Shown here: piece after piece, positions 32,617 to 41,927 of the stretch
Position numbering within the stretch: the stretch's first letter is position 1
How the letters are laid out: the number at the start of each line of letters is the position of its first letter
From: Limnohabitans sp. T6-20
GTDB taxonomy: Bacteria > Pseudomonadota > Gammaproteobacteria > Burkholderiales > Burkholderiaceae_C
Assembly (NCBI RefSeq): GCF_003063505.1
Contig: NZ_NERW01000001.1
Span: 736,501 to 800,500, forward strand
Reading direction: 5' to 3'
DNA: 64,000 nt
The notes under the pieces: generated by a model
What the model saw: the letters and a program-made list of their open reading frames with translations, nothing else
The model's database searches: none
What the model was told of the DNA's origin: nothing
Position numbers and translations under genes: made by a program

Positions 32617-33573
32617 ATGACAAAGACTCTTTTGGTCGCGCTCTTGTGCAGCGTCAATTTGCTGGCTCAAGCCGCTTATCCTGACAAAACCATCACCCTG
32701 GTGGTGCCCTATCCTCCGGGTGGTGCGACCGACATCCTGGCGCGCAAGCTGGCGGGGCCCTTGGGTCAGCGCTTGGGCCAGACGGTCATTGTTGACAACC
32801 GGGCCGGTGCCGGTACCGCCATCGGGGCCACGGCCGTGGCCAAGTCGGCACCCGACGGCTACACCTTGTTGATTTCGTCCAACACCACCTTCACCGTCAA
32901 TGCCGCGTTGAAAAAGAACTTGCCTTATGACCCACAAAAAGACTTTGAGTCCATCGGCCTGATTGGCAGTTCACCGCTGGTGCTGTTGGCCCACCCCAAG
33001 CTGCCCGCCAACAACGTCAAGGAGCTGCTGGCGCTGGCCAAAGCCGACCCCAAGGGTTTGAATTTCGGCTCGTTTGGCGTGGGCACCTCGGCGCATCTGG
33101 CGGGCGAGATGTTCAAGGTCATGACCGGTGCCAACATGGTGCATGTGGCTTATCGAGGTAGTGCTCCGGCCATGACGGATTTGATCGGTGGACAAATTCC
33201 TTTGAGCTTTGACACCAGCGTGGCCGCCATGCCGCAGATGGCCACTGGCAAGGTCAAAGCCATTGCCGTGACCACACGCCAGCGTTCACCGCAGATGCCG
33301 CAAGTGCCCACGGTTGCCGAAGCGGGTTTTCCAGACTACGAGATGGTGCCCTGGATCGGTTTTGTCGGACGTCGTGGCATGCCGGCCGAGGTCAGCGGCA
33401 AATTGACCCAAGCCCTCAAAGACAGCCTGAGCGATCCTGCCGTCAAGGCCGAGCTGCAAAAAGTGGGTCTGGACGTGCTGTTCCAGCCCGGCAGCGTGTA
33501 CGACACCAAGGTGGCGCAAGAGCTGCCCTTGTTGCGCGCCTATGTGCACCGCGCCAACATCCCGATGGAGTGA
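32617..33573 (+). CDS. Bug/TTT-family periplasmic solute receptor
   Basis: The product has 318 residues, with a signal peptide (LLVALLCSVNLLAQAA). The mature part has the Bug fold motifs YPDKTITLVVPYPPGGATDI (start), VDNRAGAGTAIGATAVAKS and GSFGVGTSAHLAGEMFK. Bug proteins (tripartite tricarboxylate receptor class, TctC) bind carboxylates or amides. No TctA/TctB transporter is next to it, as is common in Burkholderiales. It sits between tetR and the amidase gene and probably captures the amidase substrate. Confidence 0.92.
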   Translation: MTKTLLVALLCSVNLLAQAAYPDKTITLVVPYPPGGATDILARKLAGPLGQRLGQTVIVDNRAGAGTAIGATAVAKSAPDGYTLLISSNTTFTVNAALKKNLPYDPQKDFESIGLIGSSPLVLLAHPKLPANNVKELLALAKADPKGLNFGSFGVGTSAHLAGEMFKVMTGANMVHVAYRGSAPAMTDLIGGQIPLSFDTSVAAMPQMATGKVKAIAVTTRQRSPQMPQVPTVAEAGFPDYEMVPWIGFVGRRGMPAEVSGKLTQALKDSLSDPAVKAELQKVGLDVLFQPGSVYDTKVAQELPLLRAYVHRANIPME

Positions 33574-33578
33574 GCACC

Positions 33579-35090
33579 ATGGCCTTGGTGGAACACAGCG
33601 CGGTTGAACTGCGCCGCCAGATCGCAGGCAAACACATCTCGCCCGTCGAGCTGATGCAGGCCTGCATCGACCAGATTGAAACCTACAACCCGGCTGTGAA
33701 CGCGATCTGCGCGACCGACTACGAGCGCGCATTGGCCTCGGCCCGCGAAGCCGAAGCGCAGGTCATGCGCGGTGATGCGCTGCTCGCACTGCACGGCCTG
33801 CCGCTCGGCGTGAAAGACCTGCAGGCCACGGCCGGCCTGCTGACCACCAGCGGCAATGTGCGCTTGCGTGGCCATGTGCCCGAGCGCGATGTGTCTTATG
33901 TGGCGCGCCTGCGCGCAGCCGGCGCCATCGTCACCGCCAAGACCAACACGCCTGACATGGGCGCAGGTGCCAACAGCCGCAACCCGGTTTGGGGCGCGAC
34001 GGGCAACCCGTTCAACCCGACACTCAACGCCGGCGGCTCATCGGGCGGTTCGGCCGCGGCGCTGGCCTGCGACATGCTGCCGCTGTGCACGGGTTCCGAC
34101 ACGGGCGGTTCGCTGCGCATCCCGTCGGCCCTGTGCGGTGTGGTGGGTTTGCGGCCATCGCCGGGGCTGATCGCCAACGACATGCGTCCCTTGGGCTGGT
34201 CGGCCATTTCGGTGCTGGGCCCCATGGGGCGTGACGTGGCCGACACCGCGTTCATGATGCAAGCCAGCCTGGGCTCGCATCCGATGGACCCGCTCAGCCT
34301 GGGCGTGCAACACGAAGCGTTCTGGCCTGTGCAAGCGGCTGATTTGCGCCAACTGCGCGTGGCCTACACCGAAGACTTTGGCGCCTGCGCGGTGGACCCG
34401 ATGGTCCGCCGGGCGTTTCGTGAACGGGTGCAGGCCATCTCGCGCGAAGTGGCTGTGTGCGAGCCGCTGGACTGGAGTCTCAGCGACGGCCATCGCTGCT
34501 TTGACGTGATCCGCGCCGAGAGTTTTTATGCCGCCTTTGAAGAGGTCTACCGCACCCAGCCCGACACGCTCGGACCCAACGTGCGCGCCAATGTGGAGAT
34601 GGCCGCCAGCATCACACTGGCCGATCGCGCCTGGTCACATCTGGCGCAGACCCGCATCAACCGGCAATTCCAGTCGGCGTTTGAGCACTACGACCTGATT
34701 TTGTCGCCGGTCACGCCGCTGTCGCCCTTCCCGTGGACCGAGCTGTACGCCGAGGTGGTGGATGGCCAGAAACAGCGCAACTATTACGAGTGGCTGAGCC
34801 TGACCTATCTGGTCACGCTGGCCACCAACCCGGCGCTGTCGCTGCCGCTGGGTTGCGACGAAGCGGGCATGCCGTTTGGCCTGCAGATGATTGGCCCGCT
34901 GCACCGCGACGCGCACCTGCTGCGCATGGCGGCGGCGCTGGAGCAATGGGGCAAAACGCAAACAGGTTTGCACAGACCCCGGCCCGACATGGCGGCTTTG
35001 CAGCAGCCCCGACCCGAACTCAAAAGCATCGTGACGCACCCGCCCATCCAGGCCGGGGGTGCTAAGGTGGACAGCCACAACGCTGTTTGA
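33579..35090 (+). CDS. Amidase signature-family hydrolase
   Basis: This 503-residue cytoplasmic hydrolase has the Ser-cisSer-Lys triad: Lys79 in LPLGVKD, Ser154 in AGGSSGGSAAA and Ser178 in GSDTGGSLRIP. The 24-residue spacing between the two Ser agrees with the family. It hydrolyses C-N bonds of amides. I use ATG 33579; GTG 33570 is in frame. It follows the Bug receptor after five bases and precedes the FAD oxidoreductase after six, so the three are one operon. Confidence 0.93.
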   Translation: MALVEHSAVELRRQIAGKHISPVELMQACIDQIETYNPAVNAICATDYERALASAREAEAQVMRGDALLALHGLPLGVKDLQATAGLLTTSGNVRLRGHVPERDVSYVARLRAAGAIVTAKTNTPDMGAGANSRNPVWGATGNPFNPTLNAGGSSGGSAAALACDMLPLCTGSDTGGSLRIPSALCGVVGLRPSPGLIANDMRPLGWSAISVLGPMGRDVADTAFMMQASLGSHPMDPLSLGVQHEAFWPVQAADLRQLRVAYTEDFGACAVDPMVRRAFRERVQAISREVAVCEPLDWSLSDGHRCFDVIRAESFYAAFEEVYRTQPDTLGPNVRANVEMAASITLADRAWSHLAQTRINRQFQSAFEHYDLILSPVTPLSPFPWTELYAEVVDGQKQRNYYEWLSLTYLVTLATNPALSLPLGCDEAGMPFGLQMIGPLHRDAHLLRMAAALEQWGKTQTGLHRPRPDMAALQQPRPELKSIVTHPPIQAGGAKVDSHNAV

Positions 35091-35096
35091 AATGCC

Positions 35097-36335
35097 ATGA
35101 CTTCCTCCATCCTTGTCCTGGGCGCCGGCATGGTCGGCACTTGCACCGCCTTGCATTTGCAGCAACGCGGCTTTGACGTGGTTCTTGTGGATCGCCGTGC
35201 GCCAGGCCAAGAAACGTCTTTTGGCAATGCGGGGTTGATCCAGCGCGAGGCGGTGGAGCCTTATGCTTTTCCGCGCGAGCCTGGTTTCTTGTTGAACGTG
35301 GCTTTGGGGCGGGGCGCCGAGGTCCATTGGCATGCGCGGGGTTTGTGGCAAATGGCCGGGTCGCTGTTGCGTTATCTGCGTCATTCACACCCCAAGCGCC
35401 ATGCGCAAGCTACTCAAGCCTACAGCCGCCTGATTGCTCACGCCACCCATGAGCACGACCTGCTGATTGCTGCTGCGGGCGCGCAAGATCTGGTGGCGCG
35501 TGAAGGTTTTCGCTTTGTGTTCCGCACCGCACAGGCCTTCGATGAGGCGGCGCAGCGGGCGTCGGCTTTGCACGCCCGTTTTGGCGTGCGTTACCAAGCC
35601 GAAGACACCACCCAGCTGGCGCATGCCGAACCCGCTTTGCGCAAGTCGTTGGCGGGTGCCGTGCATTGGCTGGACCCTTGGGCGGTGAACAACCCCGGTG
35701 CCTTGGTGCAGCGTTATGCCGACTTGTTTGTGGCAAGGGGTGGGCGTGTGTTGACGGGCGATGCGGCCAGCTTGCAATCGCAAGGGGCCGGTTGGTCGGT
35801 GCAAACCACCGAAGGCCGAGTGGATGCCGAACAAGCGGTGCTGGCGCTGGGCCCCTGGGCCGACGGCCTGATTCGCACGCTGGGTTACCGCTTTCCCTTG
35901 TTCATCAAGCGCGGCTACCACCAGCATTACATATCGCCTGCTCAACTGCGCCAGCCCATTTTGGACGCCGAACGCGGCTATGTGCTGGCCCCCATGCAGC
36001 GCGGTTTGCGTTTGACCACTGGGGCTGAATTTGCGCCCATCGATGCGCCGCCCACCCCGGTGCAACTGGCCAAGGCCGAAGCGCTGGCGCGTGAACTGGT
36101 GGATCTGGGCGAGCCTTTGCCCGAGGCCCCATGGTTGGGCGCACGCCCCTGCACCGCCGACATGCTGCCCGTGACGGGGCCTGCGCCGCGTCATAAAGGC
36201 CTGTGGTTCAACTTCGGCCACGCGCACCAGGGCTTCACGCTGGGGCCGGTGGCCGGCCGCTTGCTGGCGGAGATGGTGCAGGGTGGTCCCACCTGGGTGG
36301 ATGCCACGCCGTACCGCCCCGCGCGTTTTGTCTGA
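35097..36335 (+). CDS. FAD-dependent D-amino-acid dehydrogenase-like oxidoreductase
   Basis: This 412-residue flavoenzyme is of the DAO/DadA family. It has the N-terminal dinucleotide motif LVLGAGMVGTCTALHLQQRG, the DadA-like GQETSFGNAGLIQ segment and the C-terminal end GLWFNFGHAHQGFTLGPVAG. It oxidises an amine or a D-amino acid to the imino acid, passing electrons to the chain. With the amidase upstream it could act on the amine or amino acid released from an amide. The substrate is inferred. Confidence 0.9.
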   Translation: MTSSILVLGAGMVGTCTALHLQQRGFDVVLVDRRAPGQETSFGNAGLIQREAVEPYAFPREPGFLLNVALGRGAEVHWHARGLWQMAGSLLRYLRHSHPKRHAQATQAYSRLIAHATHEHDLLIAAAGAQDLVAREGFRFVFRTAQAFDEAAQRASALHARFGVRYQAEDTTQLAHAEPALRKSLAGAVHWLDPWAVNNPGALVQRYADLFVARGGRVLTGDAASLQSQGAGWSVQTTEGRVDAEQAVLALGPWADGLIRTLGYRFPLFIKRGYHQHYISPAQLRQPILDAERGYVLAPMQRGLRLTTGAEFAPIDAPPTPVQLAKAEALARELVDLGEPLPEAPWLGARPCTADMLPVTGPAPRHKGLWFNFGHAHQGFTLGPVAGRLLAEMVQGGPTWVDATPYRPARFV

Positions 36336-36468
36336 CAGGCCCATAGCGGCCATGGGCCCTTGGCCGTGTGACCTCTTGTTCACCATCGCCTGCTATCGCG
36401 CAGGACACAGCTTTAGGACACGGACCCTCTTAAACTGAAATCCTGTTTCACCGATTTGCAGGCATGGC

Positions 36469-37680
36469 ATGAACCGTTTTTCACCGTCGACACCCCGCAT
36501 CCCCGGCATCCGTTTTGTGCATTCGCCAGGCCCGACCCATGTGCCCGACGAGGTCATGCACGCCATGCAGCGGCCCATGACCGATTTGTCGGACCCCCGG
36601 GTGGCGGCCATGATCGCCGAATGTGAAAGCGGCATGAAGCGCCTGCTGCACAGCCCACGTTCTGAGGTCTTCCTGTTTGCCAGCAACGGCCACGGCATGT
36701 GGGAGTCGGTGGCGGCCAACCTGGCTTCGCCCCGGCACACTTTGCTGCTGGCCGGCACGGGCCATTTTTCAGACCACTGGGCGATCCAGATCGAGGGCCT
36801 GGGCATCGCCTTGCAGCGCACGCCGCACCAGGAAGGGCACCCCTTTGATGTGGCCGCGATCGAACAAGCCCTGCGCGAGGACACGGCCCACCGCATCAGC
36901 GCGGTGATGGTGGTGCACACCGAAACCTCCAGTGGGGTGACCAGCGATCTGGCGGCGGTGCGGCGCGCCCTCGATGCAGCGGGGCACCCGGCGCTGTACG
37001 TGGTGGATGCGGTGGCTTCTTTGGCGGCCAGCCCTTTTGACATGGACGCCTTGGGCGTGGACGTGGCTTTGGGCAGCTCACAAAAAGGCTTGATGATGCC
37101 GCCCGGGCTCGGTTTTGTGGCGGTCAACGCCAAAGCCATGGCCTGGTCGGCCCGGCACGCCGAGCCGCGCTTTTACTGGGACTGGCAACGCCGCCAGACC
37201 GGCAACCAGTCGGCCAAGTTTTGCGGCACACCGCCGTTGGCGCACATCGCCGGGTTGGAGACCGCCATCGCCTTGCTCGAAGCCGAGGGCTTGCCCCAGG
37301 TGTGGGCGCGGCACCAGCGTTTGGCGGGCGCGGTGCACGCGGCGGTCAAGCGCTGGGCCGTGCCCGGAGCCTTGCGTTTTCATGCCCGCTTGCCCGAGAC
37401 GCGTTCGGCCTCGGTCACGGCCATCGAGGTGGCACCCGGCATCGACCCCGAAGCTTTGCGCACCGTGGCCCGTGAACGCTTTCAGGTGGCCATGGCCGGG
37501 GGCCTGGGGCCTTTGGCGGGTCGGGTGTTTCGCATCGGCCATTTGGGTGACATGAACGAACCCATGATTTTGGGCGCCCTGGCCGGCATTGAAGCGGCCA
37601 TGACGGTACAAAAAATTCCTTTTGGCACCGACGGCGTGGCGGCCGCGGTGGCCTATCTGGCCGCTCATGATGCGTTGTGA
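36469..37680 (+). CDS. Class V aminotransferase (alanine/serine-glyoxylate type)
   Basis: This 403-residue PLP enzyme is related to serine-glyoxylate and alanine-glyoxylate aminotransferases. It has the N-terminal FVHSPGPTHVPDEVMHAMQR, the Ser/Asn loop ASNGHGMWES, the Asp of YVVDAVASLA and the Schiff-base Lys in LGSSQKGLMMPPGLGF. It may process the amino acid or glyoxylate made by the upstream amidase and oxidoreductase. A gap of 133 bases separates it from the oxidoreductase gene, so it may have its own promoter. Confidence 0.9.
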   Translation: MNRFSPSTPRIPGIRFVHSPGPTHVPDEVMHAMQRPMTDLSDPRVAAMIAECESGMKRLLHSPRSEVFLFASNGHGMWESVAANLASPRHTLLLAGTGHFSDHWAIQIEGLGIALQRTPHQEGHPFDVAAIEQALREDTAHRISAVMVVHTETSSGVTSDLAAVRRALDAAGHPALYVVDAVASLAASPFDMDALGVDVALGSSQKGLMMPPGLGFVAVNAKAMAWSARHAEPRFYWDWQRRQTGNQSAKFCGTPPLAHIAGLETAIALLEAEGLPQVWARHQRLAGAVHAAVKRWAVPGALRFHARLPETRSASVTAIEVAPGIDPEALRTVARERFQVAMAGGLGPLAGRVFRIGHLGDMNEPMILGALAGIEAAMTVQKIPFGTDGVAAAVAYLAAHDAL

Positions 37681-37789
37681 ATTTTCCAGCGGGGCCACAG
37701 CCAAATCGCATACCTGCTCTCAATGGGGTGGGGACAGCGTCATGGGGCTTCCCTTTAAACTTGGTCTGAATCATCAGGTGACTTCAAAC

Positions 37790-38863
37790 ATGCTTTCCAC
37801 CCAAGACAAAACCCGCATCGACGACACCCGCATTGCCTCGGTGCGCCCCCTCATGACGCCCGCGCTGCTCGAAGAGCGGCTGCCCGCATCGCCCGCGCAC
37901 CTGGCGTTGGTCGAGCGCTCGCGCCAAGACATCTCGAACGTATTGCAAGGCCAGGACGACCGTTTGGTCGTGGTGGTCGGGCCTTGCTCGATCCATGACC
38001 ACGACCAGGCCATCGCCTACGCCCATCTGCTTAAGGCCGAAGCCGACAAGCACGCCCAAGACCTGCAAATCGTCATGCGCGTGTATTTTGAAAAGCCGCG
38101 CACCACGGTGGGCTGGAAGGGCTACATCAACGACCCGCACCTGGACGGCAGCTTTGCCATGAACCAGGGTCTGGAGATGGCGCGCAAACTCTTGCTCGAC
38201 ATCATCGACCTGGGCCTGCCCGTGGCCACCGAGTTTCTGGATTTGCTCAGCCCGCAGTACATCAGCGATCTGGTGACCTGGGGCGCGATCGGTGCTCGCA
38301 CCACCGAAAGCCAGAGCCACCGCCAACTGGCCAGCGGCCTGTCGCGCCCAGTGGGTTTCAAGAACGGCACCGATGGCGGCGTCAAGGTCGCGGCCGATGC
38401 GGTGGTGGCCTCTAAGGCCCCGCACGCTTTCATGGGCATGACCAAGATGGGCCAGGCTGCGATCTTCGAGACGCGTGGCAATCAGGACGTGCACATCATC
38501 CTGCGCGGTGGCAAGGCACCGAACTATTCGGCTGCCGATGTGGATGCCGCTTGCAAGGCGCTGGAGGCTTCGGGCATTGCCCCGCAAGTGATGGTGGACG
38601 TGTCGCACGCCAACAGCAGCAAGCAGCACGCCAAACAAATTGAGGTGGCGCACGATGTGGCCGCGCAGATCGCGGCAGGTGACCGCCGCATCATGGGCCT
38701 GATGATCGAGAGCCATTTGGAAGAAGGTCGACAAGACCAAAAGCCTGGTCAGCCATTGCAATACGGTGTGTCCATCACCGACGCCTGCATCAGCTTTGCG
38801 CAGACGGTGCCGGTGCTGCAGGCGCTGGCACAGGCAGTGCAAAAGCGCAGAGTTGGTGCCTGA
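37790..38863 (+). CDS. aroG: 3-deoxy-7-phosphoheptulonate synthase, class I (AroG type)
   Basis: This 357-residue enzyme condenses PEP and erythrose 4-phosphate, the first step of the shikimate pathway. It has VVGPCSIHD, MRVYFEKPRTTVGWKGYIND, WGAIGARTTESQSHR, RPVGFKNGTDG and MVDVSHANSSKQH. Which aromatic amino acid inhibits it cannot be told reliably. ATG 37790 is chosen because length and the N-terminal arm match E. coli AroG (350); upstream ATGs at 37742 and earlier are in frame but not needed. Confidence 0.95.
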   Translation: MLSTQDKTRIDDTRIASVRPLMTPALLEERLPASPAHLALVERSRQDISNVLQGQDDRLVVVVGPCSIHDHDQAIAYAHLLKAEADKHAQDLQIVMRVYFEKPRTTVGWKGYINDPHLDGSFAMNQGLEMARKLLLDIIDLGLPVATEFLDLLSPQYISDLVTWGAIGARTTESQSHRQLASGLSRPVGFKNGTDGGVKVAADAVVASKAPHAFMGMTKMGQAAIFETRGNQDVHIILRGGKAPNYSAADVDAACKALEASGIAPQVMVDVSHANSSKQHAKQIEVAHDVAAQIAAGDRRIMGLMIESHLEEGRQDQKPGQPLQYGVSITDACISFAQTVPVLQALAQAVQKRRVGA

Positions 38864-38888
38864 GCTGCAAGTTATTTGTAACAGTGGC

Positions 38889-39077
38889 TTGACCGCACTT
38901 TATGGGCAGGCTTAAAGTGGCATCGCGGACGTCGGGCGACTGACCGAAGCATCCTCTGGGGCGCATTCATGTGCCCCGCCCATCAGAACGACAACTCTTC
39001 TTTTGGGCAAACTTTGGGACGATCCTCTCGTGACGCCCCATCAGCCCGGCCAGTTCACTGGCCGGGCTTGTTTTTTT
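38889..39077 (+). ncRNA. Candidate small RNA with own promoter and terminator
   Basis: A promoter-like pair (TTGACC at 38889-38894, TAAAGT at 38913-38918, spacer 18) is followed by about 150 bases without a gene. A strong terminator then follows: stem AGCCCGGCCAG/CTGGCCGGGCT (39043-39053 and 39058-39068), TTCA loop, T-run. Inside, GGGGCGCA and TGTGCCCC can pair around 38957-38978. The terminator could instead simply end aroG mRNA. No known RNA family was recognised. Confidence 0.35.
39043..39077 (+). terminator. Rho-independent terminator
   Basis: A perfect 11-bp stem with a four-base loop is followed by GTTTTTTTA. It ends transcription after aroG and after the candidate small RNA. The downstream CBS gene converges on it. 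Confidence 0.92.
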
Positions 39078-39155
39078 AGATGGCTGGTTTCTTTACAGCC
39101 TGCTGTGGGCGTTACCTGACAAATTCACGCCAACGCCCCGTACGCCACCTTGGCA

Positions 39156-39659
39156 TCAAGGCTCATGCTGCGCCAGGTACATGCCGCCTGGCAGCTCGCC
39201 CGGTGTGAACATGGGTGAGGTTCGGGTGCTTTCCATGTCGATGCCGATGCGCAAGGCTTCCGACAAGCCGCTCAGTTCATCGGCGATGCTGATCAGCAAA
39301 TCGTCAACTGACAGCAGGCCCATAAGGCGCCCACCGGGTTCGGTCACGAAAACACGCCGCACGCCGTGTTGGTGCATGGCTTGCACGCCCTCGTAAACGC
39401 CGGAAGTTCCTGGCACCCGGATCAAATGCACGCTGCTGAAAGCCCCGACAGCGTGCTCTGCGGGTGAACGTCCTTGTGCCAGCAAATTGACCACCAGATC
39501 CCGGTCGGTCACCACACCCACCACCCGTGTCGGGTCTTCGGGGTCGGTCAGGGCCAGCGCCCCGACGTGGTGGACGCGCATCAGCTCGGCGGCTTTGTGC
39601 ACCGAGGCTTGTGCGCTGACAGAGATGATTTCGCGCCGACACAGGCTGGCCAAATTCAT
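39156..39659 (-). CDS. CBS-domain protein
   Basis: The product is 167 residues with two CBS motifs. The first is ISVSAQASVHKAAELMRVHH to VVGVVTDRDLVVNLL, and the second is VYEGVQAMHQHGVRRVFVTE to LMGLLSVDDLLISIADEL. CBS pairs bind adenosine nucleotides and act as energy sensors. There is no catalytic domain attached. The N terminus is that of stand-alone CBS proteins. GGGGGGAG lies just before the ATG. Its partner is unknown. Confidence 0.9.
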   Translation of the reverse strand: MNLASLCRREIISVSAQASVHKAAELMRVHHVGALALTDPEDPTRVVGVVTDRDLVVNLLAQGRSPAEHAVGAFSSVHLIRVPGTSGVYEGVQAMHQHGVRRVFVTEPGGRLMGLLSVDDLLISIADELSGLSEALRIGIDMESTRTSPMFTPGELPGGMYLAQHEP

Positions 39660-39732
39660 GGATCGCTCCCCCCAAAAGACCCTCCTACCTTAGTCGGCGG
39701 GCCGGATCTTTTCTGTGCGCCAGTTCACCGCT

Positions 39733-40503
39733 TCAGTTTTGGGGTGACTGGATCCAGTTGCTGATCAACTCGACGGTTTCTTTTTCATGGTGGATGAAGC
39801 CGTGCCAGTGCAGTGCATCGCAGGGGTCTCCCACTGGGTCTGAGCCGCCTTCGACCATGATGAACTTCTTGATGGGTGCCGACTTCAGGCCGTCGGTGAT
39901 GCGGGCCGCCTCTTGGGGCAAGCAGATCTTGCAGGCATCTTGCTTGTGATGCACGACCAGCGTGGGCACTGCCAATTTGCCAATGGCTTGTGTGGCAATG
40001 GCGCCGACCTTGTTGGATGTCACGCTGGAGGTGAGGACCAGACCTTGCACCGTGCCTGGGGGCCAGGCAATCGTGGCCGCCGTGCCGGACACGGTGCCGC
40101 GGCTGGTGCCCACCAGCCACACGGGCGCATCGCTCAGTTGTTTGGCATGGCGCACCACCGCGGCCAGCTCTTGCACATGCGTGGCGCTGACGCGGTAGTC
40201 GTAGTCCAGGCGTTGCAAATCAGAAGCTCTGAAGACCACGATCACGTTGAACCGCTGGGCCGCAAACAGCGCGCGACTGCGCACCAAAAAGTTTTTGCTG
40301 GTGGGCTGACCATCCACCACTTTGCCTGTACCGGCATCGCCACCGGGCAGCAACACCAAGGTGGCCGTTGCCTGCGGCTGCGTCATCACATAAATCGGCA
40401 AATGCGCATCGCCTCGACCGATGTCGAGTTTGACCATTTGTTCTTCGGCATAGACAGCCAAACCGCACATGCACAACAGCCAACCCAACAGCACACGTTT
40501 CAT
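39733..40503 (-). CDS. Exported alpha/beta-hydrolase-fold protein
   Basis: The product has 256 residues, with a signal peptide (VLLGWLLCMCGLAVYAEE). The hydrolase core has VLLPGGDAG, the nucleophile elbow VGTSRGTVSG (Ser), TLVVHHKQDACK (Asp) and HWHGFIHHEKE (His). These suggest a dienelactone-hydrolase or esterase-like enzyme in the periplasm. CxxC-like HKQDACKICLP near the Asp may form a disulfide. I use ATG 40503; the frame extends upstream without a signal. Substrate unknown. Confidence 0.82.
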   Translation of the reverse strand: MKRVLLGWLLCMCGLAVYAEEQMVKLDIGRGDAHLPIYVMTQPQATATLVLLPGGDAGTGKVVDGQPTSKNFLVRSRALFAAQRFNVIVVFRASDLQRLDYDYRVSATHVQELAAVVRHAKQLSDAPVWLVGTSRGTVSGTAATIAWPPGTVQGLVLTSSVTSNKVGAIATQAIGKLAVPTLVVHHKQDACKICLPQEAARITDGLKSAPIKKFIMVEGGSDPVGDPCDALHWHGFIHHEKETVELISNWIQSPQN

Positions 40504-40537
40504 CAAATGACTCCGAAAGGATGTCCGCGATTTTGTC

Positions 40538-41290
40538 TCAGTGCAACGAAGACAGAAACTGCTGCAGTTCAGGCGTCTTCGGGTTGGCAAACAGCTCGGC
40601 CGGTGCGCCTTGTTCGTGCACCAGGCCTTGGTGCATGAAGATCACGCGGTCACTCACTTTGCGGGCAAAGTTCATCTCGTGCGTGACCATCAAGAGCGTC
40701 ATGCCCTCTTGCGCCAGCGACTCCACCACGGCCAGCACTTCGCCCACCAGCTCGGGGTCGAGCGCCGAGGTGATTTCGTCGCACAGCAAGATGCCCGGTG
40801 ACATGGCCAGTGCCCGGGCAATCGCCACGCGTTGCTGCTGCCCGCCCGAGAGTTGATCGGGAAAGGCGTCGAACTTTTCGGCCAAACCCACGCGGGCCAG
40901 AAGACGGCGCGCCGTGGCTTCGGTCTCGGCGGCGGGCAGCTGCTTGACCAGACCGGGCGCGAGCTGGATGTTCTTGCCCACCGTGAGGTGCGGAAACAGG
41001 TTGAACGATTGGAAGATCATGCCCACTTGTTGGCGCAGGCGGCGCATGGCGGCGGGGTCGGTGTAGACCAGCGCCTGCCCCTGCACGGTCAGACTGCCGT
41101 GTTGGAAGGTCTCCAACCCGTTGATGCAGCGCAGCAGCGTGCTTTTGCCCGAACCGCTTTTGCCGATGATGGCGATCACCTCACCCGGTTGCACGTTCAG
41201 GTCGATGCCTTTGAGGACTTCGTTGTTGCCGTAGGACTTGCGCAGCCCCGTGATGGCGACGGCGGCGGTAGATGCGTTAGCGTTGGACAT
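40538..41290 (-). CDS. Polar amino-acid ABC transporter ATPase
   Basis: This 250-residue ATPase is of the GlnQ/HisP class. It has Walker A GKSGSGKST, Q-loop MIFQSFNLFPHLTV, signature LSGGQQQRVAIARALAM and Walker B ILLCDEITSALDPE, then switch VTHEMNFARKV. Together with the two permeases and the binding protein it imports a polar amino acid or related organic acid. It overlaps the permease gene upstream by 14 bases with ATG 41290; an upstream ATG at 41317 is also open. It is the last gene of the GntR-led operon. Confidence 0.93.
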   Translation of the reverse strand: MSNANASTAAVAITGLRKSYGNNEVLKGIDLNVQPGEVIAIIGKSGSGKSTLLRCINGLETFQHGSLTVQGQALVYTDPAAMRRLRQQVGMIFQSFNLFPHLTVGKNIQLAPGLVKQLPAAETEATARRLLARVGLAEKFDAFPDQLSGGQQQRVAIARALAMSPGILLCDEITSALDPELVGEVLAVVESLAQEGMTLLMVTHEMNFARKVSDRVIFMHQGLVHEQGAPAELFANPKTPELQQFLSSLH

Positions 41291-41927
41291 GGAATCGACC
41301 TTCGAGAGAGCGTGCATACAGGCTGATCGGGTAGCAGATCAGGAAATACAAAACAGCCACACAGCTGTAGACCACAAACGGTTTGAAGGTGGCGTTGGTG
41401 ATCATGGTGCCGGCCTTGGTCAGCTCGACAAAACCGATGACCGAAGCCAGCGCTGTGCCCTTGACCACCTGCACCAAAAAGCCCACGGTGGGTGCGACAG
41501 CAATGCGTGCGGCCTGCGGAAAGATGACGTAGCGCAGTTGCTCGCCAAAGTTCAGCGCCAGGCTTTGCGCCGCTTCCCACTGGCCTTTGCCAATGGATTT
41601 GACACAGCCGTGCCAGATCTCGGTGAGGAAGGCGCTGCTGTACAGCGTCAAGGCCACGGCCGCTGCCGTCCAGGCCGAGGTCTCCACGCCCAACATGGCC
41701 ATGCCGAAATAAGCCAAGAACAGCTGCATCAGCAAAGGCGTGCCCTGAAAGAGCTGCACATAAAGGGCCACCGCTTTTTGCAAGCTGCGGTTGGGTGCGG
41801 TGCGGACCACCAGCAGGGCCAGGCCCACCAGGCCGCCGCCCACAAAAGCGATCAGCGACAGCACCAAGGTCCAGCGTGCGGCCAGCAAGAGGTTGCTGAC
41901 GATGTCCCAGAGAGAAAATTCAACCAC
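41277..41927 (-). CDS. Polar amino-acid ABC transporter permease
   Basis: This 216-residue inner-membrane permease is of the HisM/GlnP class. It has hydrophobic segments such as TLVLSLIAFVGGGLVGLALL, the family motif YVQLFQGTPLLMQLFLAYFG and the coupling EAA loop GQWEAAQSLALNFGEQLRYV. It overlaps the downstream ATPase gene and the upstream permease gene by eight bases, so the operon is translationally coupled. Confidence 0.92.
   Translation of the reverse strand: MVEFSLWDIVSNLLLAARWTLVLSLIAFVGGGLVGLALLVVRTAPNRSLQKAVALYVQLFQGTPLLMQLFLAYFGMAMLGVETSAWTAAAVALTLYSSAFLTEIWHGCVKSIGKGQWEAAQSLALNFGEQLRYVIFPQAARIAVAPTVGFLVQVVKGTALASVIGFVELTKAGTMITNATFKPFVVYSCVAVLYFLICYPISLYARSLEGRFHVQR

Noticed and set aside
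36337-36362. GGCCCAT/ATGGGCC hairpin after the FAD oxidoreductase gene as terminator
   Set aside because: The stem is present but no T-run follows, so a rho-independent terminator is not supported.
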